Positions 11,479-24,946 are shown, numbered from the stretch's first letter. The stretch is DNA of 64,000 nucleotides from Pagrus major (GCF_040436345.1 NC_133230.1:6717297-6781296); one strand, 5' to 3'. A program made the numbers and translations. Notes: generated by a model from the sequence alone, not told the origin.

Positions 11479-13782
11479 ATGTCGTCGGAGGAATTTGAGA
11501 AGCTACACGACATCTACAGATCGCTGTATGATGAGCTCAAGCTAATGCCAGAGAGAGCTCTGAGGTGCCACGGAGGTAAACAAACCATATTGTCTCTTTA
11601 CTTATAGTGAAACAGCTGATGTTGACGTTAGCTGACTGTGTTACCAAACCAATAATCACTTCAGGAGATGTTTTCTGTGCTGTTGAACGGGAACTTGTGT
11701 TGTATTCGCAGAGGAGAGGAAGAGGTTGGTGAGGACCTTCGATGAGAGGCAGGGGGAGGCTGAGGAAGTGGTGAGCTGCTCTCCTGGTTATGTGCTTTGG
11801 GAGTAATAACAGCTATTTTAAAGCTATTTGTACTGCGATTAATAAACATCTTGGTTATAACAGTTGGGGAAGTAGCAATACCTATTTACTTTATTGTCCT
11901 ATAAACTCAGTTGCCAGTTTATTGGGCACAAACTAATGCAGTCAAAGACATAATACATCATGTTTATGGTTTGATGTTTGGTGTTGATTCAGCTTAATGC
12001 ACATGTTTGTAACACTTTCAGCTAAATTGTAATAATCAGCTATTTTTAGAAGAGGTGGAGGTGATTTTAAGCACCTGGTAGTCACATTTATAACAGTGTT
12101 TATAAACTTAAATATATGTTTTGTGTTAAATATCGTTCAGCAAAGTAAATAAAAACAATAGCCGTAACACTGTTGTTGTAGTTAGTTAAATATACATCAT
12201 GTTCCCTTTGAAATGTGGTGGAGTAAAAGTATGGAGTAGCTTAAAATGTAAACTATAACTACCTAAAAATTGTTACCTTTTTCAAAAAATTACCTTTTCC
12301 AGTCCCCATACTTTACTCTGCGTGGTTATGTCACCATGAATGTGTTTAAAAGCACTTCACACAGAACGATATTTCACCTCTTTCTGGAATTAAACGTTAC
12401 AATTTTCTGATGTCTCTAGTTACAAGGAATGGAAGCAGAGCTGCGTGATGCCCCTTCCACCCACCGTAGTGCTATGAGTACAAAGTTGCGCCTGTACCAC
12501 CGGGATCTGGGCAAGCTGCAGAGGGACATGAAAAACTCTGCTCCTGCCTTTAGTTCCTCTGGCCTGTCAGTGGAAGGAAGTCATCATGGCATCTATTCAT
12601 CACAAAACCAACAGAGTGTGAGTGTCGGACTGAGGACTTTAATCTTAAAAATGCTGTTAGTGGTGGCGTCTCATTTAATTTCATCTTGTTTCTTCCTGTT
12701 CTGTCTGACCCCCTGTAATTTACTGTGGTTGTCTTTGCAGACGCACCTGCAGTCCCAGAGGGCGTTGCTTCTCCAGGGCACAGATTCTCTGAACAATGCT
12801 AGCCAGAGTATTGAACGAAGTCAGCGCATCGCCAACGAGACGGAGCAGATCGGCACAGATATCATCGAGGAGCTGGGAGAGCAGAGGGAACAGCTGGACC
12901 GAACCAGAAACAGAGTGAGCTGTGAATTGATATTTTGTTAACGAATGGGATAAGATTGTGATGCTGCATTAGGTTTAATACACTTTGAGTAGATATTGTA
13001 TGTTGTATGATATTTTAGTCCCATTATATATTTTGTTACTGAAGTTTGTATAAATTAGTCATCAGCAGTCCGACAGTTACACTGAGTGTATAGGATAAAC
13101 ATCTAGTACTCAGGTTTGGGTCAATGTTATTTACATTAATTTGATTTTTCTATGACTTTAGCATTGGGCAAAGCAAAAACACATTTTGTAATTGTCAGAT
13201 CATGATTTTGTTAAATCTGTTTCATCTTGTTTACACTGTAGTTGGTGAATACTGGAGAGAACCTCAGTCGAAGTAGAAAAATACTTCGTGCCATGTCACG
13301 GCGGTAAGTGTGGTACATGTCCGTCTTCATTAGTTGAATGCTAGTGTATGTTTTAAAAAAACTGAAAATAAAAAAATAAATAAAATGGCTCCATACAGCT
13401 CATCCGGCATTTTGATTTGATTTGAAAAGACGTTATTTACATTCTTTTGAAAGCAGAAAATCTTCACTGTAGCTGCTAAGCTAAAAGCATTAGTGTGCAC
13501 CCTGTCTGAAGTGGTTGCACAAGCTCTACTGCCTGCAAGGGTGTTAAAATGGAGGGAAGATAATGAGTGAATTTTCATTGTTAGGTGAACTTATCCTTTA
13601 GATATTTAATACGAAATATAAATGCTTGTGTGGAACAAAGACCAGAGCCTCCTCTTATTGTGGACTCTTTCTTTTTTTTGTCCTCTAGGCTGGTGACGAA
13701 CAAGTTGCTGTTAGGTGTCATCATTTTAATGGAGTTGGCCATTCTGGGTGCTGTGATTTACCTAAAGTTCTTCAGAAAATGA
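11479..13782 (+). CDS. vti1b: Vesicle transport SNARE Vti1b
   Basis: Six exons: 11479-11575, 11712-11770, 12420-12617, 12741-12914, 13242-13303 and 13689-13782. They total 684 nt, 227 aa (human 232). The N-terminal part (about 1-100) corresponds to the three-helix Habc-like domain. The Qb SNARE coiled coil covers about 130-195, with Q166 in LGEQREQL the likely zero-layer glutamine. The C-terminal tail anchor is about 203-223, ending YLKFFRK. Vti1b pairs with syntaxin 7, syntaxin 8 and VAMP8 in late endosome to lysosome fusion. The start MSSEEFEKLH matches the family. A likely polyadenylation signal is AATAAA at 14531-14536 or ATTAAA at 14350-14355. Nothing is missing from the SNARE motif. Confidence 0.96.
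13385..13600 (+). mobile_element. Fragment of a TTAA-type MITE in the last vti1b intron
   Basis: The right part, TGAATTTTCATTG followed by AGGTGAACTTATCCTTTAGA near 13570-13600, matches the right end of the complete copy at 53513-53731. The interior also shares GCTCCATACAGCTC with that copy. The left terminus is not recognisable, so the copy is truncated or strongly diverged. It is non-coding. Confidence 0.5.
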
Positions 13783-16035
13783 AACTATACCTGTCTGAGC
13801 AGAGTCAACGCTCTGGATCCAGGACAAACCCAGACTCTCAGCATCTGTCTCCACTGACTATCCAGTAGCAATAATGTTCTTCTGCTGTTTTCAGCCAACT
13901 GTTTCTGTAAGTGCAAATATGGACCATAAGACTCAGTCTTAAAGTGAACCTTTACCAAGAGGGGATTCTGTCCATGTGAAGGTGAAGTTCATTTGATTTT
14001 GAACCTGTCATTGGACCAAACCTACAGAGACTCTTTGGACAAACTGTTGCTGAGATTTGCACTGTTTTATCAGACTGTTAATGCCAATGACGCCCTGCAG
14101 GATGATTTTTTGGACTTGCGTGGGCTGCTACCGACCCCAGAGGTGATTCTCTGTAAGGACTGGAAAGAAGAGTGCTAAATCCTTTAAATGAGTTTAAATG
14201 TGTCAGTCCGAAAGTGTAAATATGAAAAATGGGTGACAACTCTTCAAACATGCAATGTTCTTAACAGTTATTAATGTCTAATCACTGTATAATACAAAAT
14301 CACTGTCAGAAATAGGCTTCCATATTCCTTATTCGACAGTCAACACATCATTAAAGTTAATCTTTCACCTCAGTTTGGATTCTCTGATATTTCCGAGGAC
14401 GGCAGCCAAACAGGCCAGGGGTAAAAAACAGAAAACATCCGCTGCTGAGATGACGTCACCAGGATTTGTTCTAGGCTGAAGCCCCTGACCAGGCCAGTTA
14501 GTGCTGTGCAAACAGCATCTGTTACTATGGAATAAATTCTCAAATAATGGGTGATAAGGTTGTTTTTAATGGTGTGTTTTTGAAGTGGCACATCTGCCAC
14601 AATGTTTTCCTTCCACATAGATATCACGCCTTCCTGGTGTGATAAAAGCACAAACATGTTTGGTGACCTGCCTGTGTGGATCAGGTGGTGAGTTGGGGCA
14701 GAAGAAAATATTTAAATTGTTTTGCCTTTATCTGAAATATTGCCTCTATCACAAAAGTTAAACATTTTTTGTTTCTATTTTCAAAAGGTACAATTTAGGG
14801 TACTAAGCGGAAAATTTATCAAACGTATATTATATAATTTTCATTTATAAATATCATGTCTTCCAAGTCAAACATTGGTATATAAAGATGAGCATCTGTT
14901 AAAAATGTTAGCGCTTGTTAACTGTTGAGTCTGAGATGTAATGCAGCTGCCAACCACTATTATGTAATAATAATGTGCAGGATGGGTGTCTGCCCAGAAT
15001 AGGCTCCATTAACTTTTGGTGCGGTTGGTGGTGCTTTTATGTTTTGTGCTTGTGAGCAAATGTTAGCATGCTAACACTCTCTAAAGTGACATGGTTACCA
15101 TTACAGGTTGCTTACGTCGTAAACGGTACAGCCGCCTGGAGCTGCTGTACGCTCTGATATCTTGTTAAAATGGTAGATTTCTCATGTCAAACTGGAACAG
15201 TTCAGTTATGTTTAGGACAACATGCAGCACACTGAGGAGGAAATAAGACACCTTTACACGTGAGCAAAAAATGTAATCACATTTATGGAAGACCAAAATA
15301 GAAACTCTTTGTTACAAGGACATTAGTCATTAAGTTTCCACATCAAGTCGAACATGGACCAAGCATTAGATCAGTTCAAGCTAAAAAAAAAACAAAGAAA
15401 AAGAAATCGCCAGCATTTGGATCAGGGCTGGATATTAGATTTCAAGCCAATTTATACTGACATTGTTAGTATACACACTGTTATTCTAGTACATGTTCCT
15501 TGTGAAAAAATAAAAGTAAACTCTAAAGAAAATACAGTAACCACAGCTGGTCCAAAAGTGCAAACACATCTTTACTAATTTTTTGTAAAACTGGCACAGC
15601 CACATAACACTTTACAGTCCACGTTACACTGTGGACTTCAAACTAAGTCAAACTTGGTTTATCATACCTCTGAGGCAGGTTCCTTCTCTTGTAGACCAAA
15701 CACACAATAAATATGTGGCAGTTGTGTCCTCTAACATTTAACTTATTACATACGGCAGCAAAAATAAGTTAGGATTGCTGAAATGACAAGTATTCCCATC
15801 AGATATAGTGGTTTTTCAAATGTGGCAAGGGCCTTTTGTCTCAGCATTATTAATGCGGACGTCAAATCTCAAAAGCCCTTTTATGAATCCAGACATAATT
15901 TTGTTTTCGTCATTCAACATAACACTTAACAGCAGAGAGATTGGAGCAAGAGCTTCAAAATGTTAACTATGATATTGAGTCTTTGTGGAATGCTCAGGGT
16001 TGATGTTGATAAAGTTCACAGATTTTGCTTCAAGC
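13783..16035. other. Convergent intergenic region, vti1b and arg2 3' ends
   Basis: This interval holds the 3' UTRs of the two converging genes. For vti1b there are ATTAAA at 14350-14355 and AATAAA at 14531-14536. I found no clear minus-strand polyadenylation signal for arg2 close to its stop codon. The rest is AT-rich with no further gene or recognised repeat. Confidence 0.55.
14531..14536 (+). terminator. vti1b: Candidate polyadenylation signal of vti1b
   Basis: This AATAAA lies about 750 nt after the vti1b stop. An ATTAAA at 14350-14355 is an alternative. No transcript evidence is available to choose between them. Confidence 0.4.
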
Positions 16036-19000
16036 CTAGAGGCGGAGCTGCTCTGTGTCGTCCTTCACAGCAGGAATTACATCAATGGACGTGTGAGCTC
16101 CTTCTCTCGTCTGTCCAAGAGACGACGCGATGACGTCAACTGCTAAAGAGGCGGTGGCCTCCACGGCTTCACGGCTGGCCCCCAGCACGGGGTTTACCTC
16201 TACCAGGTCCATGGCCGACAGCAGACCTGCACATCAACACGTTCACAAGTTAGACGCAAACACCTGACAGTAAAAGCTCTTTTAAAGACAGACAAAATAG
16301 GTGGATGAACGATGTTGTGACCATATTTATAGTCATTGGTACCTGTGTTATGGATTTCCTCTGTGATGTAGATTCCCTCCCTGTAGGTCAAACCTCCGTT
16401 GACTGGCGTTCCAGTGGCCGGAGCCAGAGACGGGTCGAATGCGTCGATGTCAAAGCTCAAGTGAATCGGTCGCTGTTTTCTGTTTGAGAAGATAAGAAAG
16501 TGTAAGTGACAGTGGCAGTCATTTGGTTTGATCAAATATTAAACAAAAATGTATTTTGACCTTTAAATAACAATAAAGCCATGTTAAAATATTAACAGTA
16601 AGTGAACATAGAAATCTGTTACAGATACCTCGCCAGAAGATGATCAAAAGTGACCTCCATGACCCTTTGAATGCCTAGTCTGTCGATATCCCTCATGGTG
16701 AAGTACTGGATACCCAGGTTCTTCAGGATGTGGCTGTTGTAAACAAAATCAAAGACTTTTTTTTAATAGCGCTCACATGTTTTTGAAAATTAAAGCAGCT
16801 ACAAAGAACTTTCATTCTTTGTTAATTCTGGCGACCCCTGTGGACAAAATTGGTACTGTTTCACAGCGCATGACAACACATTTGTAATACTATTTTTCCT
16901 TTTTAACACTTCATTGCATAGAGGTAACGTGTCTATTTGATGTGAGACCACTCAAATTCATCTTCAGCACTCCGCCGGAAAAAAATAGATTTAATTCGAT
17001 GGCTTATGCAACCTGGATAAGTCAGAATCCTATATGGTGACAGGCATTATGAATAACCTTAATAACCATACAGCAACAGCCAATCTTCTCTCTGATGGTT
17101 TTGTTTGTAGGTCATATAGAGGCACTGGAATCAAACTGTGTCCACATCAGCCACATATCATAAAAGCTTTTAACTGACAGTGTGTACTTACTACTCTCCG
17201 GGGTCAACATCCCGCAGTCCGATGTACACCAGGTCCCTTGAGGACAGGAATGGCTTCGTCCAGGAGAACCCTGGGATATCTGGCATCTGTGGTGGATAGA
17301 TAGAGATAATGTAATATGGAACATATTATGTTCCTGTATGTTTGGACAGGATTTACACAGTAAATGAAACTGTACTACTTCTGTAACTTGCACATTCAAC
17401 TCCTTTGTGATAGAGAGTGGTGGAGCAGGATGAGACCTCCGCCAAGGCATATAATCCACTCTTCTGTGATATGTCTGAACATTTTCTTTGATGCCTATTG
17501 TGAAGTTTATTACAGATAATTCATATTTGTATGTGAGTAAGACTATAAGTAGTTGCATGTGCCCCGAGCTTATAACGACTGCTGTTTGGTTTGAGCAACT
17601 ACAAGCTACATCCTTCCACAAACACACAACCAACATATAAAACAAAACAGCCCAACAGTAAACATAATCTATATGGTGGAGCTAATAGAAGATGACTTAG
17701 ACGTGCTTCCAACCTGACAGACCGGTTGTTCCTGAACCTCATTTTTGACTATTATTTAAATATTAATCGATTACATAACTGGCGCATGGCTGAACACGTG
17801 TTTGTTCAATGTTAAATGTGGTTGTTGTTTGTTAACGCACCCTTCAAATGTTCGAACCTGTCTCTGGCTCCAACCACTGGTTTTATAGATAAATCATTTA
17901 TTGACAAAACTAGCGTGTGTTTCTGAAGCTTAATATTTCTCCTCACCTTGTCTTGCAGCTCTTTGAGCATGAACGCCACAGGCTGGCCGTGGAGGTTCCC
18001 TGATGGAGAGGTCATGGGCGTATTTATGTCTGCATGAGCATCAACCCAGATGAGACATAAGTCAGGACACTGCTGAGCGTGGCCTCCGACCGATCCAATA
18101 GCAAGGCTGTGTAAGGAGGACAGCCTTATTAATATCTGGTGATTATACCAGCCAAGTTCAGAGGCTGAACGTGTCCTCACATAAGAGTCCAAGCATTACC
18201 TTTAACACATTGGTAAAAATGATATACAGGAGCCTTTATATACAGTGCTAGTTACCTGTGATCGCCTCCCAGCATGACAAGTGTGTGCCCAGCGCCGACA
18301 GCTCTGCTCACTGCGCCGGACAGCATCTTATTTGCTGCACCCACATTGCGAGGGGACTTAACATCCATGTAGGGTTCATCCTTCTCAAAGTGGTGGAAGT
18401 CGAGGTCACCAAAGTCATGCACAGAGTAGTCTGAAGGACAAAACAACAAGAAACTGCCATGAATCAAAGCACTTGATGCTTTAAAGGCATTTAGCTGAGT
18501 CACTCTTTTGGTTGGACAGACTGAGAAATACATGGACAATCGATCTGTTGTCTGTTTTAAACGAACATTTGTGCTTTGGAGACTGCAGGTGCAGGTCTCA
18601 GCTGGAAAGCCTTCATAATCTGTAGCCACGACAGCCTAATGTGCACCTGTCTACCTTACAGTCTGAGGAGGCTGAGTCATCCATTGCCAGTGGAAAATTG
18701 GTGACCGAGCACTTTCCACTCGTCCTGTTTGCCCCGTCAGCTCAGGTTTCAGCCACTGCAGTTCACCCTGTACTAGGTGGCTGCAGATGTAAAGACCGAA
18801 AAATTTCCGTCTAGTTTAGGACATCGACTGCGAAGTAAACAAGTGATGCGATCACCCATATTAGGGGTTCATCTGGCAATGTGAGCCTTGATGGCAGTGT
18901 AGTGTTACTCTGCTGATCCAAGGGGGACCAGTGTGGTTCATTACCATTCGTAGACGAGACAGGAATAGCCCTTGTCTTGGTGCAATCATGAGCATCTATT

Positions 19001-22000
19001 GCAAGAGAATTGAAAAGGTCTGTTTTAGCAGCAGCAAGCTGCGAGTTCTGCCTCTGTTTGCTGTGAAGAGCAAGATTATAGCTGCTGCTTTAAGTGCACA
19101 GTTTACTGTGGTTGAATCCCAAAGATAACTGGTTTAATTATACGTATGATCTTTCTTTTGTGAGACAGATTGTACAAAGTGACACCGACCCCGAGAACGT
19201 CAAAGATTTCAAGATGACATGGCATGTAGTTCAGCTGGGGTTTGGTTTCATGCGTCTGGCTCAGCTAGTGACATGGCAGCTTTATCTTTTTTCACAGCTG
19301 CCAAGTTAACATCGGGCCACCAGGAGGACGAGTCCTCGCCAAGTCACTGCCTTCAACTTCAGCAGATGTAGGACAGGATTATTGATTATTATAGACCTGA
19401 CGCTCTTTGATAACCTTGCAGATGCAGGAACTCTCTGGATCAGTTTGATTGGTGGGAACACAAGAACCGGTTTTATCAGCCTTCACTGACAAACACCTAT
19501 CATCAACTACAATTACATTATTATGTAAGCAAGGAACTCAGCAGTGAGTTTATAGTTACCCTGTATCGCTGTCAACTGTGGTATATTAATAGTAGATTTA
19601 TATTTAGTCTCTGGGGTATACTCCAGTGAGTGTATTTATAGGAATCTTATCAGACAAAGTTTAATCATCTGTGGTGTCAACAGCCCCTCCGTCCCCTTCA
19701 AGACTAATGCTGAGTCATCCAGACAGTGACCTCTACATAGGTTATGGTTTATTCCCTTTATTTATTATATAATCACACTGTTTTTCTCAGATAATCCATA
19801 TTACATTAGACGACGAAAATGACATTTGATTAAGATAGCCCAAAGTGATGTCAAAACAATAGAAATTATTACAGATTATTTATTAAAAGATTACCACGAA
19901 TGTTGTAAAAAGCACCCAAAAGTCAAACTAAACTTCAAATGTTAAGTTATCACAAATGAAGTTGAGTGGAAGTATAAAGTAGCAGAAAACGGACACACTC
20001 AAGTAAAGTACAAGTACCTCAGGACTGTACTTAAAGGTACACTATGTAAGAACTGGCCACCTGTTAAATTCATACTCAAAACCAACAGGGGGCAGCACAT
20101 CACCAGAGTCACTGCTGCTAGCCCCCCCGCATCATCCATTAGCTTACATACAATTCAACTTAAGTCTTTTTTAATGACGCTATTTCAAAGTGTACACATC
20201 TATTTCACATCAAATGCATTTCCGATGCTGTCATAGCTTATTAATGACAAAGCCTTCACTAATGTTAGGTTGGACTGCAGCAAATGACAGCTTAGGCGAA
20301 CCCAACCTAGCAGTTAGACTGAGATGTTCTGCTGAGTGGACACGAAAGACCCGAGCAAAGCAACACAAATCATAAAATGATCACAGTAGAAACATCAGAA
20401 AGGTCGGACCACTGTGTTTAACTATATATCTGTAAATGGCAATATCTCCCCAGTGCAAAGCCAAAGTTACTGTCGTTACTGCAATGTCATGGTGATTCGG
20501 TCTATACAGAGCTGAAGTCACGCCCCTTCCGGTTTACCTCATGGGACTTTGTGAGATGAAAAGGACAATAAATCAGCTCTAGCAGCTCTACAGTGTTTAA
20601 GTTGCGGGTTTTGATTACGGGTTGTCTGACAAACTGCGACTTTCTTGACTTTTCTTAAATTATCTTTTAAACAGACGAACATTAAGTGTCTTTCTCATTC
20701 ACTAACATACAAAGTTTCTTCTGAAATAAGGTCCCATGTGACTTCCACTCTTTATTGGCCCTTTAAATACAGTACTTGAGTACTTTAGGCTTCCTACTTA
20801 GTTACTGATTACAGTAAATTGTAAGGAAAATACTCATTTGAAGCCCTTAATAGGCCTATTTAATTGTACCAAAGGGTATTTTATAGGCTGTCTGCTACGG
20901 CCCTGTGTTATTCTCTATGTCTGGACCACTTACTGGATTCAAAACCACCTCAACACACTTTTTAATCTGCTAGTTGAGGCTATCTTTACACCCCTGTCCT
21001 CACTGTAGCAGTGGATCAACCCTATCTATTATATCACCACTTAGGTAAGACTCTTTGCCATGCAGGCGTGGGTCTTGACGCACAATGCGCCCTGTGCTCT
21101 ATAATAAAGACGGGATTCTTTCCGCCTGAGGTGTCCCTTTTCATCCACAGAGCACCACCCCTCTCTGCGCCACAGGAAGGCGAACAAAGCGCATAAGAAA
21201 AGAGTTTTTACAGTGGGCTGTCTGTCTGCTGCAGTGACGACACAGTGGAAATTAAATGAGCCATCCGTTTCCTGCGCCCTTCCGAGCATGTGCGGCTGCT
21301 GTATGAGGATGACTAGCCCAGACATGTGGTCTGTACACGAGTGAAAAAAGGAAAGCACCTTGCATTGGTGCAGAGTTACAGTGTCCCCAAATGCGTTGTC
21401 ACACATTGTTTCCCCGCGGTGCGTAAAAGGGAGGCTGTTCTCGCCCTTGTACGGATTATAGCTGTCCCCGCCAGTCGCCATTATTTCCATTCATCTCATT
21501 CACTATCATTGGATATTATGGCAGTTTTTGTTATAGCTATTTAAAAAAATATCTGAGAGGAACACAGATCACTTTGTTCCTAAACCCTCTCCAAAGGCGA
21601 CGCGTCCGCTGTTTATATTTACTGTCTTCCTGGTGATGTAACAGCCTGGCTGAAGACCGAAGGCAGGAATTAAATCAGTCTCAGACACAGTCTGCAGTTC
21701 ACACCCAGCCACTGTTACATAACACAGCACCAGCAGCACCAGCAGCACCCGCTGCTCCCATGTGTCACCCCGTCTTCCGTTACCTACCAAACCCGGAGAG
21801 CCTCTCGATGAGCCCGGCATCTCTGATTACTTTCGGTCCGTGCTCCACTCCTCTTCTTCTCTGTCATTCAATAAATTAAAAAAAAAATAGAAAAATGAAA
21901 TCAGTGTCGAAGATGTTGAGATTTTTTTTTCCTTTTTTTTTTTTTAGAAAAGTCACTTCCTCATTATGCTCCTCTTACCTGTCCTCTTGAAAAAGGAGCT

Positions 22001-22089
22001 CCTATCACCGCCACGGACTGCGCTCTGCTCTGCTGGCAGGAGCTCAGCTGGGTCCTGAGCAGACGCAACACGGGTCCCCTCAAAGCCAT
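16036..22089 (-). CDS. arg2: Arginase-2, mitochondrial
   Basis: Eight minus-strand exons: 21979-22089, 21788-21860, 18256-18430, 17947-18106, 17192-17286, 16629-16733, 16343-16479 and 16036-16226. They total 1,047 nt, 348 aa (human 354). It hydrolyses L-arginine to ornithine and urea in the mitochondrion. Residues 1 to about 25 are arginine-rich and free of acidic residues, as expected for a transit peptide. The manganese ligands are all present: H119 in GGDHS, D142, H144 and D146 in DAHAD, and D250 and D252 in SFDIDAFDP. The catalytic loop SGNLHGQP supplies H159. The C-terminus retains [14 protein letters not shown], and the mitochondrial-type N-terminus plus vti1b linkage support arg2 over arg1. 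The fifth exon has two in-frame donors 3 nt apart. A 3.36 kb intron (18431-21787) contains a nested repeat. The gene is divergent from rbm25. Confidence 0.96.
19955..20835. repeat. Dispersed AAGTACCTCA-type fish repeat, split by a younger insertion
   Basis: The left half (about 19955-20034) reads GAAGTATAAAGTAGCAG and AAAGTACAAGTACCTCA. The right half (from 20767) continues as ACAGTACTTGAG and ACTTAGTTACTG. Together they match an abundant percomorph repeat. Other copies are at 61838-62125 (long), 51365-51462 and 28785-28832 (short), with weak similarity near 12220-12260. The two halves are separated by a 728-bp element. I do not assign the superfamily. Confidence 0.6.
20035..20762. mobile_element. 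TTAA-flanked DNA element nested in an older repeat
   Basis: Both sides have TTAA (20031-20034 and 20763-20766), which looks like a target-site duplication. The left end AGGTACACTATGTAAGAACT and the following CATACTC and GGGGGCAGCA match the MITE family at 55421-55781 and 63182-63450. The right end (GGCCCT before TTAA) keeps only the first bases of the inverted repeat, and the body is longer than the other copies. It may be a longer relative or carry a further insertion. It is non-coding. Confidence 0.55.
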
Positions 22090-24560
22090 CGTTCCTCTCA
22101 GAGATCACAGTCGATCCAGGCCAAGTTGAACCGCCCCAAGTCGCCGGCCTGAAAGTCTGATGAAAGCTGTGCGGGATGTTGCCTGGTGGATGCTGGATGT
22201 GGCCGCGTTGGTGGAAGGGGCCGGTCTTATGGCTCCCGAAGCTACTTAATATTAATGAGCTGGTGAAGCGGGAGGACTCAGATCAGTGGTGGAGATAATC
22301 ACACCCTAATTTATTCACGCGCACACACCGCGTTAGACGTGTCCAGTGGTGTTTATAACGTGTTACAAACTTTATTTATAAGCGGTAGAGATAAAGCCCC
22401 CCGACGTCAGCCTGCATGACACACCTTCGGGCCAGCCAATAGGATGAGGCTAAATGCGTCGGTACCCTCGGGGGGCGTGGCCTGCGACCTGACGTAGGCC
22501 TTTTTGAAATGTTTGTTGTGAAGCGCTGCCGCAGTCAAAGCAGGTGGAAATTTCCAGAGACGCATCCAAGCGGCGGCTGATAAGCTTGTTTACATTTTAA
22601 CATTTGGCCACACATGTTGAGGAGGTCAGAACCAAAACAGATCGGGTTTCAGGTCAAGATGAAAACACGGAACCATCTTTGCGTCTTGCGACACCGGGTA
22701 GCCCACTGTGGCAGGTGTCTAATCTGGGTCGTGTCCAGTCATCAGCGGTAAACTTGGTATTATTTTATTAATAGACACTTAAATAAATGAAAGTAAAAGA
22801 AAACTACTATCATATTTTTATATACTGGATTATAACTGATGTACAAGGCAACTTATTACTTATATCAGTCTGCTTATGTTGTTGTGTTTCATTAGCAAGT
22901 ACTGGTGTGTGACTTATACTGAACTACGCAGCCTGTTGTTGTCTCCCAGTGTCATTCATTCTGTTTTTCATTGTATTTTGCAATATTAATAAATAAAAAA
23001 TGAAAACTGTAAAACTTGCTTTTCTTGTGACTCGTGCTTTGTTTTTGTTTTCAAAGCCCACTGAGGCAATGTGATTGTGATGTTGGGATATATGTGTGTG
23101 TGACAATCATAAACATAATATTGTGTAATAGGGTTTAACTGTCTCTTTGAGCTAATTGAGCTACTTTGAGCTAAAGTTTAGGGAGCATATAGCGACTGAA
23201 AGGTGACAATCAGAGAAGTCAGTTCAGACTTCAGTGTGTGTGTTGCTGCTGTGGGCGACAATAATACTGTTGGTTTGGTTTTATTATGTCAAAAAACAAA
23301 GCATACACAAACAAAACAGGTACAAAGTCTTAAACAGAGGAGCACAGATTCATTGTTTATGTACATCCATAATATAGCCTACACTACATATGCATGACAC
23401 AGTGCTTGCATAGCGAGCCCGAGAACAAAATGTTTCCCTCCTGACATAATAAATCTGGAAAGGTAAAGATGTGGCGCTCTCTCGCTACAAATAAACAACA
23501 GGTATGTGGCGCCACCAAGTGTTTGAAAATGGGATTACAGGGAATTTAATGTCGTTAAAAGGGCTAGAAGCCCTGATTACAGCCTGACAGGCACAGTCTG
23601 CTCAAAGGATGCATACAAATCACACCCGCCTAGACTTTACTATTTGATTTATACAGTTTGTTGGAGAGTTTCACTCAGGTTTTAAGGCTTTGGACCTTGA
23701 TTTGCATTTAAATACGCCTGGCAGACTGTGTAGTCTACTAACCTGCAACAACATCTGTTTAATCAAATAGGCCACGTGGTTACACATGGCAGCGTTTTTT
23801 GCATATTTAGTCCGTTTACTACAAGTCCAACCTTCTAGTGTTTCTAATACCTTCTAGCCAGCCATTATTTTAAATTTCTATATAAACCTTGACAGTTTTG
23901 AAACTTTGAGTTTATAAGTCTTAATTGATCCCATGGAGAGAAATGTGGGTGTTTTTAGCAACAGTTGGTAAAAAGAGGAAGATTAAAAGCAAATTAGAAG
24001 TAGATGTAATAAAAATAAGAATAAATAGTAGAAAAATACGAGGCAAACCATATGCATACAGTACCCACAACCAGTTTTGTACGTAAAATGATAGTGCAGG
24101 TGGAAGAATTGGTCCAAGAATTACCTTATTGTTGTTTGCTCCCCCCACACATATGCAACATGTATGTGGATGGCCAGAAAACTATAAAGTATGTCACTTT
24201 GGATTAAATCTTTTTGAGTTTATTTAGCCAAATTATGCTAATATATTCAGACCATTTGAGTCTTTACACGCTTAATACTTTATGGCAAGTATTTCAGACA
24301 TTATCTTTCACTCGGTTGATAAAAAAGGACAGAAAATCTGCAGCCCCTCAGGAGATATTGTCCAAAATCAGATTAAGGAGCTGCCTGTTTCAACCTGACA
24401 GACCAAACTCAGGGCAGCAAAGCCAAAGCCTCCCCGTGATTTCCCATGATGCATTTCGAAAAGAATAGCTCCCAATTATTTGTATCCAGAGGGGATCTTG
24501 TAGTGCACCGGTGACAATTTTAACGCTAATCTTTGGCGTTGCGTGTTCGTGTTTCCCGTA
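22090..24560. other. Divergent intergenic region between arg2 and rbm25
   Basis: The segment next to arg2 (22,090-22,560) is GC-rich with a TATA-like box at 22373-22380 on the minus strand. The middle, 22,740-24,470, is AT-rich and shows no gene, only short chance frames. The right end approaches the rbm25 first exon. Confidence 0.6.
22373..22380 (-). promoter_or_regulatory. arg2: TATA-like box upstream of arg2
   Basis: The minus strand reads TATAAATA here, with a GC-rich sequence just upstream (CCGCT). It lies 284 bp before the arg2 start codon and would give a 5' UTR of roughly 250 nt. Position and match are the only support. Confidence 0.35.
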
Positions 24561-24703
24561 TTTAATGGACTTTTATTTGGATAACCCATAGTTTACTAAA
24601 CACTGGTTATTATTTTAAACTTGTCTGCAGGTGAGTAAACTCGTACATGACCGCTGCAGCTAATGCGAACTAGCAAGGCCACAGAGTGTGTGTTAGCTAG
24701 GCT

Positions 24704-24723
24704 GCTAGCTAGCTAGCTAGCTA
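24704..24723. repeat. CTAG tetranucleotide repeat in the first rbm25 intron
   Basis: About five copies of CTAG follow each other just downstream of the non-coding first exon. The surrounding 60 bp are also rich in GCTA. Confidence 0.8.
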
Positions 24724-24946
24724 AGTAGCATGAGCTAATTTAGCTAGTTAACGTCGATTTAGCCGATATTTCACCTGTTTAGTTTGTAACGTCGACAGTC
24801 AGCTGCGGTAATGTGTGTGTGTTGAATGTTAATGCTACTATGATTGTTGACATTGCTTAGCGTAACTCTGTAAAACGTCCATCACGTTTTCCTCCTCCTC
24901 AGTTTTAACATCCTCTCTCTCTTCCGTAGGTTGCCTGTCTGTCAGG

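Larger units (their letters stand above)
18431..21787 (-). other. arg2: Long second intron of arg2
   Basis: This is the largest arg2 intron. It holds a compound repeat at about 19955-20835, described separately. Short open frames at 18931-19310 and 21011-21544 show no family resemblance, no consistent splice structure and no codon bias, so I treat the rest as plain intron. Confidence 0.7.

Noticed and set aside
18931-21544. Several 60-150 codon frames inside arg2 intron 2
   Set aside because: They have no homology, no consistent splice sites and no codon bias, and some overlap identified repeats.
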